64,000 nt of DNA from Gillisella terrae. Its GTDB lineage: Bacteria > Pseudomonadota > Alphaproteobacteria > Rhizobiales > Rhizobiaceae. The DNA lies in NCBI RefSeq assembly GCF_004801395.1, contig NZ_SSOA01000007.1, forward strand, positions 62,001 to 126,000, in the 5' to 3' direction. The notes beneath the pieces were generated by a model. The model was not told the origin of the DNA, made no database searches, and saw only the letters and a list, made by a program, of their open reading frames with translations. Both the position numbers and the translations under genes were made by a program. Below are positions 43,827 through 55,109 of this stretch, in pieces; position 1 is the first letter of the stretch; each line of letters starts with the position of its first letter.

Positions 43827-44462
43827 TTAATGCGCGCCGGACATATCGCCGAGCACTTCCTTCGAAGCCACGGTGGAATCGGCATTGAGCTTGTAAACCA
43901 TCGGCACGCCGGTGGCCAAATTCACACCGAGGATCTGCTCCTTGGTCAGCTTGTCCAGCACCATCACCAGGGCGCGCAATGAATTGCCGTGGGCGGCCAC
44001 CAGAACGGTTTCGCCCCGCAGCACGCGCGGCAGAATTTCCGTCATGTAATAGGGCCAGACGCGAGCGCCGGTGTCGCGCAGGCTTTCGCCGCCCGGTGGT
44101 GGAACGTCGTAAGACCGGCGCCAGATATGCACCTGTTCTTCGCCCCATTTGGCGCGAGCGTCATCCTTGTTGAGACCGGAAAGATCGCCATAGTCGCGCT
44201 CATTCAAGGCTTCATCGCGGATGGTTTCGAGGCCAACTTGTCCGACATTGTCCAAAATGATGCCGCAGGTTTTCTGGGCGCGGCTGAGGTTGGAGGTGTA
44301 AGCCACATCGAATTTGATGCCGTAATCGGCCAGCGCCTTGCCGCCTGCATTGGCTTCCTGCACGCCCAGTTCGGTCAGGTCTGGATCGCGCCAGCCGGTG
44401 AACAGGTTTTTCAAATTCCATTCGCTCTGGCCGTGGCGCACGAGCACGAGGGTACCAGTCAT
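43827..44462 (-). CDS. gpmA: 2,3-bisphosphoglycerate-dependent phosphoglycerate mutase
   Basis: Glycolytic 3-phosphoglycerate/2-phosphoglycerate mutase. 211 residues; [20 protein letters not shown] with catalytic His, the RERDYG-like [12 protein letters not shown], and [12 protein letters not shown] with the second His. ATG 44462 follows GAGAGGATTT. It lies 21 bp after dapB, in one minus-strand cluster with dapB. Confidence 0.96.
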   Translation of the reverse strand: MTGTLVLVRHGQSEWNLKNLFTGWRDPDLTELGVQEANAGGKALADYGIKFDVAYTSNLSRAQKTCGIILDNVGQVGLETIRDEALNERDYGDLSGLNKDDARAKWGEEQVHIWRRSYDVPPPGGESLRDTGARVWPYYMTEILPRVLRGETVLVAAHGNSLRALVMVLDKLTKEQILGVNLATGVPMVYKLNADSTVASKEVLGDMSGAH

Positions 44463-44483
44463 CGACAAATCCTCTCACATAGA

Positions 44484-45296
44484 TCAGTTGGTATCAGCCA
44501 GCCCGAGCACATCGAGCATGGAATAGAGACCGGGGTTTTTATCCCGCGCCCAAAGAGCGGCCTTCACCGCGCCTCGGGCAAAAATAGAACGATCACCGGC
44601 ACTGTGGGACAGCGTGACAATCTCGCCTTCGCCTGCCAGCAGCACCGAATGCTCGCCAATCACCGAGCCACCGCGTAAAGTCGCAAAGCCAATAGAGCCA
44701 GCCTCACGCGGGCCAGTAAAGCCGTCACGCACTTTTACCGCCTTGTCCTTGAGATCAACCCCACGGCCAGCGGCGGCGGCTTCCCCCAGCAAAAGTGCTG
44801 TGCCAGATGGCGCATCGACCTTATGCTTGTGGTGCATTTCCAGCACTTCAATATCCCAGCCCGCCGCATCCAGCGCTTTTGCCGCCTGCTGCACCAAAAC
44901 CGAGAGCAGATTGACGCCCAGGCTCATATTGCCGGATTTCACCAGCCGCGCATGGCGCGATGCTGCTTCAAATTTGGCCTGATCGTCTTCCGAGCAGCCG
45001 GTGGTGCCAATCACATGCACAATGCGGGCCTGAGCGGCAAGGGCCGCAAATTCCACGGAGGCTTCTGGTCTGGTAAAATCAATCACGCCGTCAGCATGGA
45101 CAAAGGCGGAGAGCGCATCATCGGTGATCGTGACATCCAGAGCGCCTAGCCCTGCCAATTCGCCAGCGTCCTTGCCCAGTGCACTTGATCCGGCGCGTTC
45201 AACCGCCGCATGCAGCACCGCCCCTTCGGTTTCTGCAATAATGCGGATCAATGCCTGTCCCATGCGGCCGCTTGCACCAACCACCACCAGTTTCAT
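44484..45296 (-). CDS. dapB: 4-hydroxy-tetrahydrodipicolinate reductase
   Basis: NAD(P)H-dependent step of lysine and meso-DAP synthesis. About 270 residues; Rossmann loop [13 protein letters not shown] at the start, catalytic [14 protein letters not shown] with His and Lys, and [12 protein letters not shown] chose [10 protein letters not shown] (45296); the frame extends nine codons further to 45323, as in some rhizobial annotations. Directly upstream of gpmA on the strand. Confidence 0.95.
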   Translation of the reverse strand: MKLVVVGASGRMGQALIRIIAETEGAVLHAAVERAGSSALGKDAGELAGLGALDVTITDDALSAFVHADGVIDFTRPEASVEFAALAAQARIVHVIGTTGCSEDDQAKFEAASRHARLVKSGNMSLGVNLLSVLVQQAAKALDAAGWDIEVLEMHHKHKVDAPSGTALLLGEAAAAGRGVDLKDKAVKVRDGFTGPREAGSIGFATLRGGSVIGEHSVLLAGEGEIVTLSHSAGDRSIFARGAVKAALWARDKNPGLYSMLDVLGLADTN

Positions 45297-45352
45297 AGGC
45301 CCTGTGCCACCCGTTGTTGCCATGTTTTCGTCTCCCGTCCAGATATCTCGTC

Positions 45353-46387
45353 TCAGCGCGTCCAGCGGCGGCCTTCGTGCCGCACGCCGAATTTATCGGG
45401 CGATCGCGCATAGGCGGCAAGCCCACACAGAGCGGCTTGCGGGTGGGTGACCACAAAGGTCGGAATTTTTTTCATCATCGCGGTGTGTGGTGCCTTGTCC
45501 TCAAAGGCGGCGCGGAACACCGGGCTTTGCAGCAGAGGCGCAATTTTTTGCGAAATGCCGCCCGAGAGGAACACGCCGCCCCGCGCCATAAACACCAGCG
45601 CCATATCGCCCGCCAAACGCGCCAGATAGGTCACAAACAGTGTCATGGTTTCGACTGCAACCGGATCGCTGCCACTCAAGGCGTGGGCGGTGACATCGGC
45701 GGGGTCAGTCCATTGCGGATTGATACCATCGGCTTTGCAGATCGCATTGTAGAGATGAATGATGCCGCGACCACACAGAATTTGCTCGCCCGAGATGCGG
45801 CCTTCAATCTTTTCAATATGCGGGAAAATCTCGAAATCACGCGCGCTGCGCGGGCCAAGATCGACATGGCCACCTTCGCCGGGAACCGGAAACCATTTGT
45901 GCTGGGTATAGAGCAGACCACCCACGCCCAGACCGGTGCCGGGACCGAGAATGACCCGCGAACCGATGACGGCTTCTTTGCGCTCACCAATCGGAGCGCT
46001 ATCCTCAAGCGGCAGGGCGGCTGCGGCCAGCGCCTGCGCCTCGAAATCATTGACCACCAAAACATCGGTGAAACCAAGGGTCTCGATCATCACCCTGGGG
46101 CGGATCACCCATGGGCAATTGGTCAGCGGAATTTCATCATCCTTGATCGGGCCAGCCACGGCCAGAATGGCCGAGCGCGGTGCAATGTCGCTCTGATCCA
46201 GAATCCGTTCTTTCAATGCCTGATCAATGGTTGGAAAATCTGCCGTGTGAATATTGGCAAATTCTTTCGGCTTTGCATCGGCATCGCTCAAAATCCAGAA
46301 ACGGGCATTGGTGCCGCCAATATCGCCGACCAGAACCGGAAAGGGGAGGTGGTCATTTTCAACAGGATGAGACATCGAAAAATCCAT
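45353..46387 (-). CDS. glk: Glucokinase
   Basis: Phosphorylates glucose with ATP. 344 residues, ROK-independent GlkA type: [15 protein letters not shown] phosphate loop, [25 protein letters not shown], and the C-terminal [13 protein letters not shown]. Starts [11 protein letters not shown]; the core begins at [10 protein letters not shown]. It sits 24 bp after mgsA in the same direction, a grouping of glucose-flux genes with gpmA and mgsA. Confidence 0.94.
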   Translation of the reverse strand: MDFSMSHPVENDHLPFPVLVGDIGGTNARFWILSDADAKPKEFANIHTADFPTIDQALKERILDQSDIAPRSAILAVAGPIKDDEIPLTNCPWVIRPRVMIETLGFTDVLVVNDFEAQALAAAALPLEDSAPIGERKEAVIGSRVILGPGTGLGVGGLLYTQHKWFPVPGEGGHVDLGPRSARDFEIFPHIEKIEGRISGEQILCGRGIIHLYNAICKADGINPQWTDPADVTAHALSGSDPVAVETMTLFVTYLARLAGDMALVFMARGGVFLSGGISQKIAPLLQSPVFRAAFEDKAPHTAMMKKIPTFVVTHPQAALCGLAAYARSPDKFGVRHEGRRWTR

Positions 46388-46411
46388 CTTTCGCCGCGCT
46401 GGCGTCTATCG

Positions 46412-46792
46412 TTAACGGGCAATCGCTGGCAACAGCACTTCTGCTGTCGCCCGGTTCAGTGCCATCGGCGTATCATAAAGGATGGCCAGCCGCATCAATG
46501 CCTTCACATCAACGTCATGCGGCATGGGGGTGAGCGGATCAACAAAAAACACCAAAAGCGCCACTTCTTCTTGCGCAATCATCGCGCCGATCTGCTGATC
46601 GCCGCCCAGCGGGCCGCTTTTCATGCGGGTGACATTGAGCTTGGGGCAGGCGTCCTGCACCTGTCCGCCGGTGGTGCCAGTCGCAACAATCTGCCAGCCT
46701 TCCAGAGCATCCTGATGATGGCGGGCAAAATCCGCCATCTGCTCTTTCATCTTGTCATGGGCAATCAGTGCAATTTTCCGTCGCTCAGCCAT
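46412..46792 (-). CDS. mgsA: Methylglyoxal synthase
   Basis: Dihydroxyacetone phosphate to methylglyoxal and phosphate, a glycolytic overflow valve. 126 residues; [19 protein letters not shown] phosphate-binding loop, [17 protein letters not shown] and the [17 protein letters not shown] active-site block with catalytic Asp and His. Confidence 0.95.
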   Translation of the reverse strand: MAERRKIALIAHDKMKEQMADFARHHQDALEGWQIVATGTTGGQVQDACPKLNVTRMKSGPLGGDQQIGAMIAQEEVALLVFFVDPLTPMPHDVDVKALMRLAILYDTPMALNRATAEVLLPAIAR

Positions 46793-46867
46793 GGCTCCCC
46801 TCCCAGAATTTCAATCGATTTGATCCCTCTTATATCAAGGTTCAGGCCGATGAAAACCCTCATACTT

Positions 46868-47902
46868 TCAAGGCTTGGGCAGGCCGACATCTTCCGATGG
46901 CAGGTTCGGATCATCCGGTGCGTTTGCAGCCGCTTTCACAGACACAGCACCCGGATTGGTATAAGCTGTCGGGCCACCATAGGTCGCCTGCTTTTCCGAG
47001 GAAACGGCAGGAGCATTGAGAATGGCGCTACACGCCTTTGGCAAATCAGACACCATCACCGGGCGCGGCTTTGGAGCCGGTTTTGCATTGGGATCTTTCT
47101 TTTTCGGCTCCCATGGCTCTTTGGTAAACCACCACGCCAGCGATTTATCGCAGCCATCTCCTTGACCAATCGAGGCCTGCGGCTTGCAATCGGTGGCACC
47201 CGGCGGGCAGAATAGCCGCACATGGAAATGGGCATCATGGCCATACATGGGCCGTAGCTTGCCCATGTTGGTGCGGTCGCCCGTCCATGTATCGCACATC
47301 TTCTTCTTGATAGCCGGATTGACGAAAATCCGCTGCACCTGCGGATAGCTGGCGGCCAGCATCAACAGCTTGGCCCGAGCAGGGCTCCATGTCTGCGGGT
47401 TGATGGTCAGGAACTGGTCTTTCATGATCATCGAGGTAAACGGCAGGTCTTCACGCTGCTGCACGGTCAGCCGCTTGGCAGGCATAGGGGTAAGCCAAAC
47501 ATCAAAATCCATGCCGATCTGGTGCGAGGCATGGCCGCTGGCCATTGGCCCGCCGCGCGGCTGGGCAATGTCGCCCACCAGCAGGCCGGGCCAGCCGATT
47601 TTGGTGGCATCTTTCGACAATTGCTCAATAAAAGCAATGGTGCGTGGATTGCCCCAGCGTCGATTACGCGACAGGCGCATGGCCTGCCATGTTGGTCCAT
47701 CGGTGGGCAGGGCCACAGCGCCACTCATGCAGCCCCTTGCGTAAGAGCCAATTGGCGAGGCTGGGCCCGCATTGGGCAACGTTGCAGCACCAAAAGCCTG
47801 TTTGGCGGGCTGATCGGCAAGGGCTTCACCAAGGCTTGCTGTCGCCATGACCATGGCAAGGCCAATCATGGACGCGCGGATGGATGCGGAATGTTTGGCC
47901 AA
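46868..47902 (-). CDS. mepA: Penicillin-insensitive murein endopeptidase (MepA)
   Basis: Periplasmic LAS-type zinc peptidase that cuts DAP-DAla cross-links. 344 residues; signal peptide (IGLAMVMATASLGEALA), then ARGCMSGAVALP, and the metal motif GHASHQIGMDFDVW near 140, with a downstream GHDAHFHVRLFCP that gives the third ligand. The C-terminal about 80 residues are Lys/Pro-rich (KKKDPNAKPAPKPRP), a long addition for the family and perhaps a wall-binding tail. Separate from mgsA by 75 bp. Confidence 0.93.
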   Translation of the reverse strand: MAKHSASIRASMIGLAMVMATASLGEALADQPAKQAFGAATLPNAGPASPIGSYARGCMSGAVALPTDGPTWQAMRLSRNRRWGNPRTIAFIEQLSKDATKIGWPGLLVGDIAQPRGGPMASGHASHQIGMDFDVWLTPMPAKRLTVQQREDLPFTSMIMKDQFLTINPQTWSPARAKLLMLAASYPQVQRIFVNPAIKKKMCDTWTGDRTNMGKLRPMYGHDAHFHVRLFCPPGATDCKPQASIGQGDGCDKSLAWWFTKEPWEPKKKDPNAKPAPKPRPVMVSDLPKACSAILNAPAVSSEKQATYGGPTAYTNPGAVSVKAAANAPDDPNLPSEDVGLPKP

Positions 47903-48098
47903 AGGTCACCTCGGGTCAGTCATGTTGTGTGATTCTCTTCCACGCAAACCTAGACGGAATGGTGGCGTCGGTGAATTGACATTTTGCAGCGCGCGGCCTT
48001 TTTGCATGGCCGCAAAGACTATCGCCTGTCTTTCGCCCTCATTTATCGTAGAATGTGCACCAAATCAGATGTTTGAATTTGCAATGCGGGGGTAATTT

Positions 48099-49961
48099 AT
48101 GGTGGTCATGCGCGTTGGTGCGAGGTTTCTCGCGCTGATTTTGAGCCTTTTTGCCGGGCATGTCATGGCGCAGGAGCTGCAATGGCGGCACGCCATTGGC
48201 ATTATTGAGCCGCCCAAATATGCTCCGGGCTTTGCGCATTTCAACTATGTCAATGTCGATGCACCGAAGGCGGGGGAGCTAAAGCTTTCGGCAGACGGCA
48301 CGTTTGATAGTTTCAACCCGGTGGTTGGCAAAGGGCAGTTGGCACAGGGTGTGCAGGTATTGCTATCCTCGCCGCCTGGCGCATCGCTGGTGACCGAGAC
48401 ACTTTTGAAATCATCGCTGGATGAAGATGGTGTCAGCTACGGATTGTTGGCCGAGGCGCTGGCCTATCCTGACGATTTTTCCTTTGTGAAATTCCGGCTG
48501 CGGCCAGAAGCCAAATGGGCGGATGGCCAGCCGGTTACGCCGGAAGACGTGGTTTTCAGCTTTGATAAGTTCAAGGAGCTTAACCCCGCATCCTACAATT
48601 ACTACAGCCATGTGGTGAAAGCCGAAAAAACCGGCGAGCGCGAGGTCACATTCACCTTTGACCAAAAGGGCAATAAGGAGCTGCCGTCCATTGTTGGTCA
48701 GCTGGATATTGTGCCCAAGCATTGGTGGGAAGCCAAGGGCCCGGACGGCAAGCCGCGGGACATTTCCAAAACCACGCTGGAACCCATTATGGGGTCGGGC
48801 CCTTACCGGATTGCCTCGTTTTCGCCGGGGGCTTCGGTTCGCTATGAATTGCGCGATGACTATTGGGGCAAAAACCTCAATGTAAACATCGGTTACAACA
48901 ATTTCAGAACGATTACCTACACCTATTATACCGATCTCAACGTCGCATTTGAGAGCTTTCGCTCAGGCGCTACCGATTTCTGGCCTGAAAATTCTGCCAT
49001 GCGCTGGACCCGCTCTTATGATTTTCCAGCGGTGACGGATGGCAAGGTCAAGCGCGAGCAGCTTCCCAATGACTATCGAAAAGTCGGTCTGATGATGGGC
49101 TTTTTTCTCAACACCCGCCGGGAGCAGTTCAAGGATGTCAATGTTCGAAAGGCTTTGAATTATGCTTTTGATTTTGAGGAGCTGAATCGAACCGTGTTCT
49201 TTGGCCTTTATAAGCGCATTGATAGCTATTTTTATGGGTCTGAGTTTGCATCCAAGGGTTTGCCCGAAGGCAAGGAGCTTGAGGTGCTGAATAGTATCAA
49301 GCAGGATGTGCCGCCGGAGGTGTTTACCACCGAATACCATAATCCCGTGAACGGGGATCCTGAGAAGCAGCGCAACAATCTGCGCATGGCCATCTCGCTG
49401 TTCAACAAGGCCGGCTATGAGCTACGCGGCAATCAGATGGTGTCAAAGGCGACGGGCAAGCCTTTCACCTTTGAGATTTTGCTGGATGGCCCAACCATTG
49501 AGCGTGTGGCGCTGCCTTACGCCAATAATCTTCGAAAAATCGGCGTTCAAGTCAATGTTCGCACGGTGGATTCTGCCCAATTCACCAGCCGTCTGCGCGA
49601 TTACAATTATGACGCGATCTATTATTATGCGGCCCAATCGTCCAATCCCGGCAATGAGCAACGGGATTATTGGGGATCATCGGTGGCGGACAAGCCCGGA
49701 TCGCGCAATTTTGCTGGCATTAAAGACAAGGGGATCGATGCTCTCATCCAGCAAATTATTTTCGCCAAGGATCGGGCAACGCTTATTCCCACCGTGCGTG
49801 CGCTGGACCGCGTGCTGTTGGCAGGTGCCTATGTCGTACCCTCCTACTCGCGCGGTGAGGTCTGGTTGGCCTATTGGAACCGGCTGACCCATCCCAAGGA
49901 CCTGCCCACCTATTCCACCGGCTTTCCCGACATCTGGTGGTCAAAAGCCGCCACGCATTAG
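48099..49961 (+). CDS. yejA: Peptide ABC transporter substrate-binding protein (YejA family)
   Basis: SBP family 5, 620 residues. Signal peptide to about AMA/QEL near 24 (ALILSLFAGHVMAQEL). Body motifs DSFNPVVGKGQLAQGV, EAKWADGQPVTPEDVVFSFD and ALNYAFDFEELNRTVFFGLY are those of oligopeptide/microcin C binding proteins. First gene of yejABEF; 122 bp before yejB. The yej system takes up peptides and, in enteric bacteria, the antibiotic microcin C. Confidence 0.94.
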   Translation: MVVMRVGARFLALILSLFAGHVMAQELQWRHAIGIIEPPKYAPGFAHFNYVNVDAPKAGELKLSADGTFDSFNPVVGKGQLAQGVQVLLSSPPGASLVTETLLKSSLDEDGVSYGLLAEALAYPDDFSFVKFRLRPEAKWADGQPVTPEDVVFSFDKFKELNPASYNYYSHVVKAEKTGEREVTFTFDQKGNKELPSIVGQLDIVPKHWWEAKGPDGKPRDISKTTLEPIMGSGPYRIASFSPGASVRYELRDDYWGKNLNVNIGYNNFRTITYTYYTDLNVAFESFRSGATDFWPENSAMRWTRSYDFPAVTDGKVKREQLPNDYRKVGLMMGFFLNTRREQFKDVNVRKALNYAFDFEELNRTVFFGLYKRIDSYFYGSEFASKGLPEGKELEVLNSIKQDVPPEVFTTEYHNPVNGDPEKQRNNLRMAISLFNKAGYELRGNQMVSKATGKPFTFEILLDGPTIERVALPYANNLRKIGVQVNVRTVDSAQFTSRLRDYNYDAIYYYAAQSSNPGNEQRDYWGSSVADKPGSRNFAGIKDKGIDALIQQIIFAKDRATLIPTVRALDRVLLAGAYVVPSYSRGEVWLAYWNRLTHPKDLPTYSTGFPDIWWSKAATH

Positions 49962-50083
49962 CCCAAGCCTTTGCAAGGCCGCAATTGAGCGAGTACCAAT
50001 AGCAAAACCGAATCAGACCCACCAAAAAGGATCAATGGATTGGCAAAGCAGCATGGCATGGCAACATCGGGAGGGATTGACTG

Positions 50084-51172
50084 ATGGGTGCTTATATCCT
50101 GCGGCGTTTGCTGCTGATGATTCCGACCATGGTGGGCATCATGGGCATTTCCTTTCTGGTCATCCAGTTTGCTCCCGGTGGTCCGGTGGAGCAGGTGGTG
50201 GCGCAGCTCTCCGGCCAGGGCGATAGCGCCGATCAGCGTCTGTCTGGCGGTGGGGATATTCTTGGCCAAAATGGCGGCGGTGACGGCTCCACCTATCGCG
50301 GTGCGCAGGGGCTGGACCCAGATCTGATCAAGAAGCTGGAAAAGCAGTTTGGTTTCGATAAACCACCGCTCACCCGCTTTGCCGATATGATGTGGAATTA
50401 CATCCGCTTTGATTTTGGCGAGAGCTTTTTCCGCAACGCATCCGTGCTGTCGATCATCGCCGATAAAATGCCAGTGTCGATTTCGCTCGGCGTGTGGGTG
50501 CTTTTGCTGTCCTATGCCATTTCCATTCCGCTTGGCATTCGCAAGGCGGTGAAAGATGGCTCGGCTTTTGATGTCTGGACCTCCGGCGTGATTGTGGTGG
50601 GCTATGCTGTGCCGGGCTTTTTGTTTGGCATTTTGCTGATCGTGCTGTTTGCCGGTGGGTCGTTTTACAACTGGTTTCCGCTGCGCGGCCTGACCTCTGA
50701 TAATTTTGCTGACTTGAGCTGGTGGCAGAAGATTATTGATTATTTCTGGCATCTTACCCTGCCGCTGACAGCCCTGTTGCTCTCGGCCTTTGCCACCACA
50801 ACGCTGTTGACCAAGAATTCCTTCATTGATGAAATCAAGAAGCAATATGTGGTTACGGCTCGCGCCAAGGGGCTATCTGAACATCGGGTGCTCTATGGCC
50901 ATGTGTTTCGCAATGCCATGCTGATTGTGATTGCTGGCATTCCGGGAGCCTTCGTCTCGGCCTTTTTCACGGGGTCGCTGTTGATTGAAAACATCTTTTC
51001 GCTCGATGGACTGGGGCGGCTCGGCTATCTGTCGGTGGTCAATCGCGATTATCCGATTGTGTTTGCTACGCTTTATATCTTTTCGCTGCTGGGTCTGGTG
51101 GTCGGGCTGGTGTCTGATTTGATCTACACATGGATCGATCCGCGCATTGATTTTGAGCGGAGGGATGTCTGA
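50084..51172 (+). CDS. yejB: Peptide ABC transporter permease YejB
   Basis: Inner-membrane permease of the DppB class, 362 residues. Six helices; the EAA loop is in [23 protein letters not shown]. An extended periplasmic loop about 40-100 ([17 protein letters not shown]...) is a YejB feature. Shares its last base with the start of yejE. Confidence 0.95.
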   Translation: MGAYILRRLLLMIPTMVGIMGISFLVIQFAPGGPVEQVVAQLSGQGDSADQRLSGGGDILGQNGGGDGSTYRGAQGLDPDLIKKLEKQFGFDKPPLTRFADMMWNYIRFDFGESFFRNASVLSIIADKMPVSISLGVWVLLLSYAISIPLGIRKAVKDGSAFDVWTSGVIVVGYAVPGFLFGILLIVLFAGGSFYNWFPLRGLTSDNFADLSWWQKIIDYFWHLTLPLTALLLSAFATTTLLTKNSFIDEIKKQYVVTARAKGLSEHRVLYGHVFRNAMLIVIAGIPGAFVSAFFTGSLLIENIFSLDGLGRLGYLSVVNRDYPIVFATLYIFSLLGLVVGLVSDLIYTWIDPRIDFERRDV

Positions 51173-52308
51173 TGACAATGACCTCTGAAACCCAAGTGGC
51201 ACAGCCTAAAAAGCCGTTTCTGTCGCCGGTCAATCGCCGCCGCCTTGATAATTTCAAAGCCAATAAGCGCGGCTATTGGTCATTCTGGATTTTCATGGTG
51301 CTGTTTATCCTCAGCCTGTGTGCCGAGCTGATTGCCAATGATCGCCCGATTATCGCCTCCTACAAGGGCGAAATCCTGTTTCCGATTGCGGTGAACTACC
51401 CGGAAGAGAAATTCGGCGGCTTTCTGGCGGTAACGGATTATCGCTCCAGCTTTGTCTCGGATGAGATCAACGCCCACGGCTGGATGATCTGGCCGCCTAT
51501 TCGCTATTCCTACCGCACTGTCAATTCCGAAATCCCGCACTCCGCCCCCACCCGGCCATTTTGGCTGATGGACAAGCAAGAGCGCTGCTCGGCCTATCCC
51601 AAGGGCGTCGATGATCCCAATTGTATCATTGGCAATATGAACTGGCTGGGCACGGATGATCAGGCCCGCGATGTGGCCGCACGCATGATCTATGGTTTTC
51701 GCATTTCTGTGCTGTTTGGCCTGACACTGACGATTTTCTCCGCCATCATCGGTGTCTCTGCCGGTGCCGTACAGGGCTATTTCGGCGGCTGGACCGACCT
51801 TTTGATGCAGCGGTTCATCGAAATCTGGTCCTCGGTGCCGGTGCTCTACATTCTGCTGATCATTGCCTCCATTCTGCCACCCGGTTTCTTTGTCCTTCTG
51901 GGCATTATGCTGCTGTTTTCCTGGGTGCATTTTGTCGGCATTGTCCGGGCAGAATTCCTGCGGGCCAGAAACTTTGAATATGTCAACGCCGCCCGCGCTT
52001 TGGGCGTTGGCAACTGGACCATCATGTTCCGCCACCTTCTGCCCAATGCCATGGTGGCAACGCTGACGTTCTTGCCCTTCATTCTCTCCGGCTCGATCAC
52101 CACGCTCACCTCGCTGGATTTTCTGGGCTTTGGTATGCCGCCGGGGTCTGCCTCGCTGGGCGAGTTGATTGCCCAAGGAAAGCGCAATTTGCAGGCCCCA
52201 TGGCTGGGGTTAACCGCCTTCTTCACCATGGCGATCATGCTGTCCCTGCTGATTTTTGTCGGCGAAGCGGTGCGTGATGCCTTTGATCCGAGGAAGACAT
52301 TTAAATGA
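51172..52308 (+). CDS. yejE: Peptide ABC transporter permease YejE
   Basis: Second permease, DppC class, 378 residues. Leader region with one TM (FWIFMVLFILSLCAELIAND), long periplasmic loop 60-170 containing the CSAYPKGVDDPNC pair, then five more helices; EAA loop NAARALGVGNWTIMFRHLLPNAM. Overlaps yejB and yejF by start-stop overlaps (ATGA at 52305). Confidence 0.95.
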   Translation: MTMTSETQVAQPKKPFLSPVNRRRLDNFKANKRGYWSFWIFMVLFILSLCAELIANDRPIIASYKGEILFPIAVNYPEEKFGGFLAVTDYRSSFVSDEINAHGWMIWPPIRYSYRTVNSEIPHSAPTRPFWLMDKQERCSAYPKGVDDPNCIIGNMNWLGTDDQARDVAARMIYGFRISVLFGLTLTIFSAIIGVSAGAVQGYFGGWTDLLMQRFIEIWSSVPVLYILLIIASILPPGFFVLLGIMLLFSWVHFVGIVRAEFLRARNFEYVNAARALGVGNWTIMFRHLLPNAMVATLTFLPFILSGSITTLTSLDFLGFGMPPGSASLGELIAQGKRNLQAPWLGLTAFFTMAIMLSLLIFVGEAVRDAFDPRKTFK

Positions 52309-53933
52309 GTACGCCGCTTCTCTCCGTCAAAGATCTCTCCGTCGTCTTCCACCAAGGGGGCAAGGAAAGCCTTGCCGTCAACCACGTCAGCTTTGACATC
52401 ATGCCCGGAGAAATCGTGGCGCTGGTGGGTGAATCCGGCTCTGGCAAATCGGTGTCGGCATCGTCTATTTTGAGGCTGTTACCCTATCCGGCGGCCAGCC
52501 ATCCGTCCGGCCAGATCCTGTTTGAAGGCCGCGATTTGATGGCTTTGAACGAGCGCGACCTCCGCGCAGTTCGCGGCAATGACATCACCATGATCTTTCA
52601 GGAGCCGATGACCTCGCTCAATCCGCTGCACAGCATTGAGCAGCAGATTGGCGAGATTCTGGCGCTACACCAAACCATCACCGGCGATGTTGCCCGGCAA
52701 AAAACGCTGGAGCTGCTGCGCCAAGTCGGCATCCGCGATCCAGAAAAGCGCCTTGCTGCCTATCCGCACGAACTCTCCGGCGGTCAGCGCCAGCGGGTGA
52801 TGATTGCCATGGCCTTGGCCAATCGCCCGAAATTGCTGATTGCAGATGAGCCAACCACGGCGCTGGATGTGACCGTGCAGGCGCAAATTCTGGAGCTGCT
52901 GGCTGGATTGAAAAGCCAGCATGGCATGTCCATGCTGTTCATCACCCACGATCTGGGCATCGTGCGCAAATTTGCCGACCGCGTCTGCGTGATGACCAAA
53001 GGCGAGATTGTCGAGACTGGCCCGGTGTCCGAGATTTTCGAGCATCCGCAACACGCCTATACCAAAAAACTGCTGGCAGCCGAACCCAAGGGCGAACCGC
53101 CGAAAGCCGACACCTCCAAACCCGTGGTGATGCAGGGTCAGGATATTCGCGTGTGGTTTCCCATCAAGGCCGGATTTTTGCGCCGGGTGGTGGATCATGT
53201 CAAAGCGGTGGATGGCGTTGATCTCACGTTGCGGGCAGGCCAGACTCTGGGTGTGGTTGGCGAATCCGGCTCCGGCAAGACCACGCTTGGCTTGGCGCTG
53301 GCGCGGTTGATCTCCTCACAAGGCCGCATCAGCTTTATCGGCAACAACATAGACGGCTATTCCTTCAAGGCCATGCGCCCCTTGCGCGATCGTTTGCAGG
53401 TGGTGTTTCAAGACCCGTTCGGCTCGCTCAGCCCGCGCATGTCGATCAGCGATATTATCGCCGAGGGGCTGAAGGTGCATGAGCGCGGCCTCTCGGTAAA
53501 GCAGCGCGACGAGCGCGTTTGCTGGGCGCTGGAAGAGGTGGGGCTGGATGTGGCGACCCGCTGGCGTTACGCCCATGAATTTTCCGGCGGTCAGCGTCAG
53601 CGCATCGCCATTGCCCGTGCCATGGTGCTGAAACCGCGTTTTGTGATGCTGGACGAGCCAACGTCGGCGCTGGATATGAGCGTGCAGGCGCAGGTGGTGG
53701 ACCTCTTGCGCGATCTCCAGACACGCCACGATCTGGCGTATCTGTTCATCAGCCACGACCTGAAGGTGGTAAAAGCGCTGGCCAACGACATCATTGTCAT
53801 GCGCTCCGGAAAAGTTGTTGAGCAAGGCACTGCGGAAGAGGTTTTCCGCGCGCCAAAACAAGACTATACCAAAGCTCTCCTCGCCGCCGCCTTTGACCTG
53901 AAGGCCATGAATATCGGTGGCATCCGCCAGTAA
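52305..53933 (+). CDS. yejF: Double ABC ATPase YejF
   Basis: 542 residues with two complete ABC domains: Walker [12 protein letters not shown] (about 40) and [12 protein letters not shown] (about 320), signature [15 protein letters not shown] (about 160) and [15 protein letters not shown], Walker [13 protein letters not shown] and [12 protein letters not shown]. Powers YejBE. Start overlaps yejE. Confidence 0.96.
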   Translation: MSTPLLSVKDLSVVFHQGGKESLAVNHVSFDIMPGEIVALVGESGSGKSVSASSILRLLPYPAASHPSGQILFEGRDLMALNERDLRAVRGNDITMIFQEPMTSLNPLHSIEQQIGEILALHQTITGDVARQKTLELLRQVGIRDPEKRLAAYPHELSGGQRQRVMIAMALANRPKLLIADEPTTALDVTVQAQILELLAGLKSQHGMSMLFITHDLGIVRKFADRVCVMTKGEIVETGPVSEIFEHPQHAYTKKLLAAEPKGEPPKADTSKPVVMQGQDIRVWFPIKAGFLRRVVDHVKAVDGVDLTLRAGQTLGVVGESGSGKTTLGLALARLISSQGRISFIGNNIDGYSFKAMRPLRDRLQVVFQDPFGSLSPRMSISDIIAEGLKVHERGLSVKQRDERVCWALEEVGLDVATRWRYAHEFSGGQRQRIAIARAMVLKPRFVMLDEPTSALDMSVQAQVVDLLRDLQTRHDLAYLFISHDLKVVKALANDIIVMRSGKVVEQGTAEEVFRAPKQDYTKALLAAAFDLKAMNIGGIRQ

Positions 53934-53958
53934 AACCTTTTGTCTTCAAGGAATATCC

Positions 53959-54921
53959 ATGTCTGCAAAGCCGTCCGTGGTAATTGACCTCAAGTTTTCG
54001 CGTGAAGCCATGGATCGGGCGCTGGCAAGCGCCTTTCAGGATCGAGAGGTGATCGATCTGGGCAATCCAGACCATGCCGACAAGGACATTTCTGAAGCGA
54101 CTTACGCGATTTTGTGGAAGCCCGGCCCAACGCTGTTTCAAAAGGCAACCAGTCTGCAAGTGCTGTTTTCCGGCGGTGCAGGCGTGGATCATGTGCTGAC
54201 CTTGCCCGGCCTGCCGAACCTTCCCATTGTGCGCTTTGTCGATCGCAGCCTCACCGACCGGATGAGCGAATGGGTGGTTCTGAACTGTCTCTATCACCTG
54301 CGGCGGATGCCGCAGTATCTCAAGCAGCAGCGCGAAAAGCTCTGGCATGAGATTGCCATGCAGCCCGAAGCGCGCGAGGTCACCGTGGGTGTCATGGGCC
54401 TCGGCGTGCTGGGGCTGGATGCGGTGCGCAAATTGAAGGTCATGGGCTTCAACGTTATCGGCTGGTCACGCCGCAAGAAGGAGATCGAGGGTATCGAGAC
54501 CTTCGATGAGGACCATATCGATGATTTTCTGGCCCGCACCGATATGCTGGTTGGCCTTCTGCCGCTGACCAACGAAACCCGTGGCCTTTACGACAGCAGC
54601 CTGTTTGCCAAGCTGAAACAAGGCGGAGCACTGGGCAAGCCGGTGTTTCTCAATGCCGGGCGCGGCGGCAGTCAGGTCGAGACGGATGTGATTGCTGCCC
54701 TCGAAAAAGGCGTGCTGGGCGCGGCCTCGCTGGACGTGTTCGAGAAAGAGCCGCTGCTGATTGATAGCCCACTATGGACTATGGAAAATGTGGTCGTGAC
54801 CCCACATGCCGCAGCAGAATCCGATGTTCGGGCGCTGTTTGCCCATGTGGAAGCGCAAATTGCCCGTTTTGAGGCCGGTAAGCCTTTAGAGCATGTGGTG
54901 GATCGCGCATCGGGCTATTAG
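53959..54921 (+). CDS. ghrA: Glyoxylate/hydroxypyruvate reductase A-like dehydrogenase
   Basis: D-isomer-specific 2-hydroxyacid dehydrogenase, about 320 residues. NAD(P) fold GVMGLGVLGLDAVRKL (about 138), then GWSRRKKEIEG (basic residues favour NADPH) and catalytic Arg/His region LNAGRGGSQVETDV ... TPHAAAESD. Start ATG 53959 follows AAGGAATA by 6 bp; the frame open from 53917 overlaps yejF. The stop TAG is shared with a repeat element. Confidence 0.9.
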   Translation: MSAKPSVVIDLKFSREAMDRALASAFQDREVIDLGNPDHADKDISEATYAILWKPGPTLFQKATSLQVLFSGGAGVDHVLTLPGLPNLPIVRFVDRSLTDRMSEWVVLNCLYHLRRMPQYLKQQREKLWHEIAMQPEAREVTVGVMGLGVLGLDAVRKLKVMGFNVIGWSRRKKEIEGIETFDEDHIDDFLARTDMLVGLLPLTNETRGLYDSSLFAKLKQGGALGKPVFLNAGRGGSQVETDVIAALEKGVLGAASLDVFEKEPLLIDSPLWTMENVVVTPHAAAESDVRALFAHVEAQIARFEAGKPLEHVVDRASGY

Positions 54922-55026
54922 AGTTTGTCAGGGAAAAGTGGAATCTGGTTTTCCCGAATAGGCAAACGAAAACAAGGGAATCGAGAGTCTGTCTGGTTCA
55001 ATTTGAACCTGACAGAGTCTCGCGGA
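54919..55026. repeat. Long palindromic repeat, copy 2
   Basis: Identical for most of 50 bases to copy 1 at 28275: TAGAGTTTGTCAGGGAAAAG, GGTTTTCCCGAATA, CAAACGAA; then the central AGAGTCTGTC/GACAGAGTCT stem with GGTTCAA and TTGAACC. The right outer arm is missing. It starts at the TAG stop codon of ghrA, as copy 1 does for the nuclease gene. Confidence 0.85.
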
Positions 55027-55109
55027 TCAGGAATTTTGCAAACTTACTGGACAATCGCTGTCATTTTTTTGATAAGTTTGCTCAGAAAGTGGTCATTGGA
55101 TTCGGTGGC

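Noticed and set aside
45314..47215. 633-codon plus-strand frame
   Set aside because: Antisense to glk, mgsA and part of mepA, all three well supported by motifs; residues are Arg/His-rich with no domain.
49958..50845. 295-codon minus-strand frame
   Set aside because: Antisense to the yejB permease; Gln/His-rich.
51280..52176. 298-codon minus-strand frame
   Set aside because: Antisense to the yejE permease; charged and without a fold.
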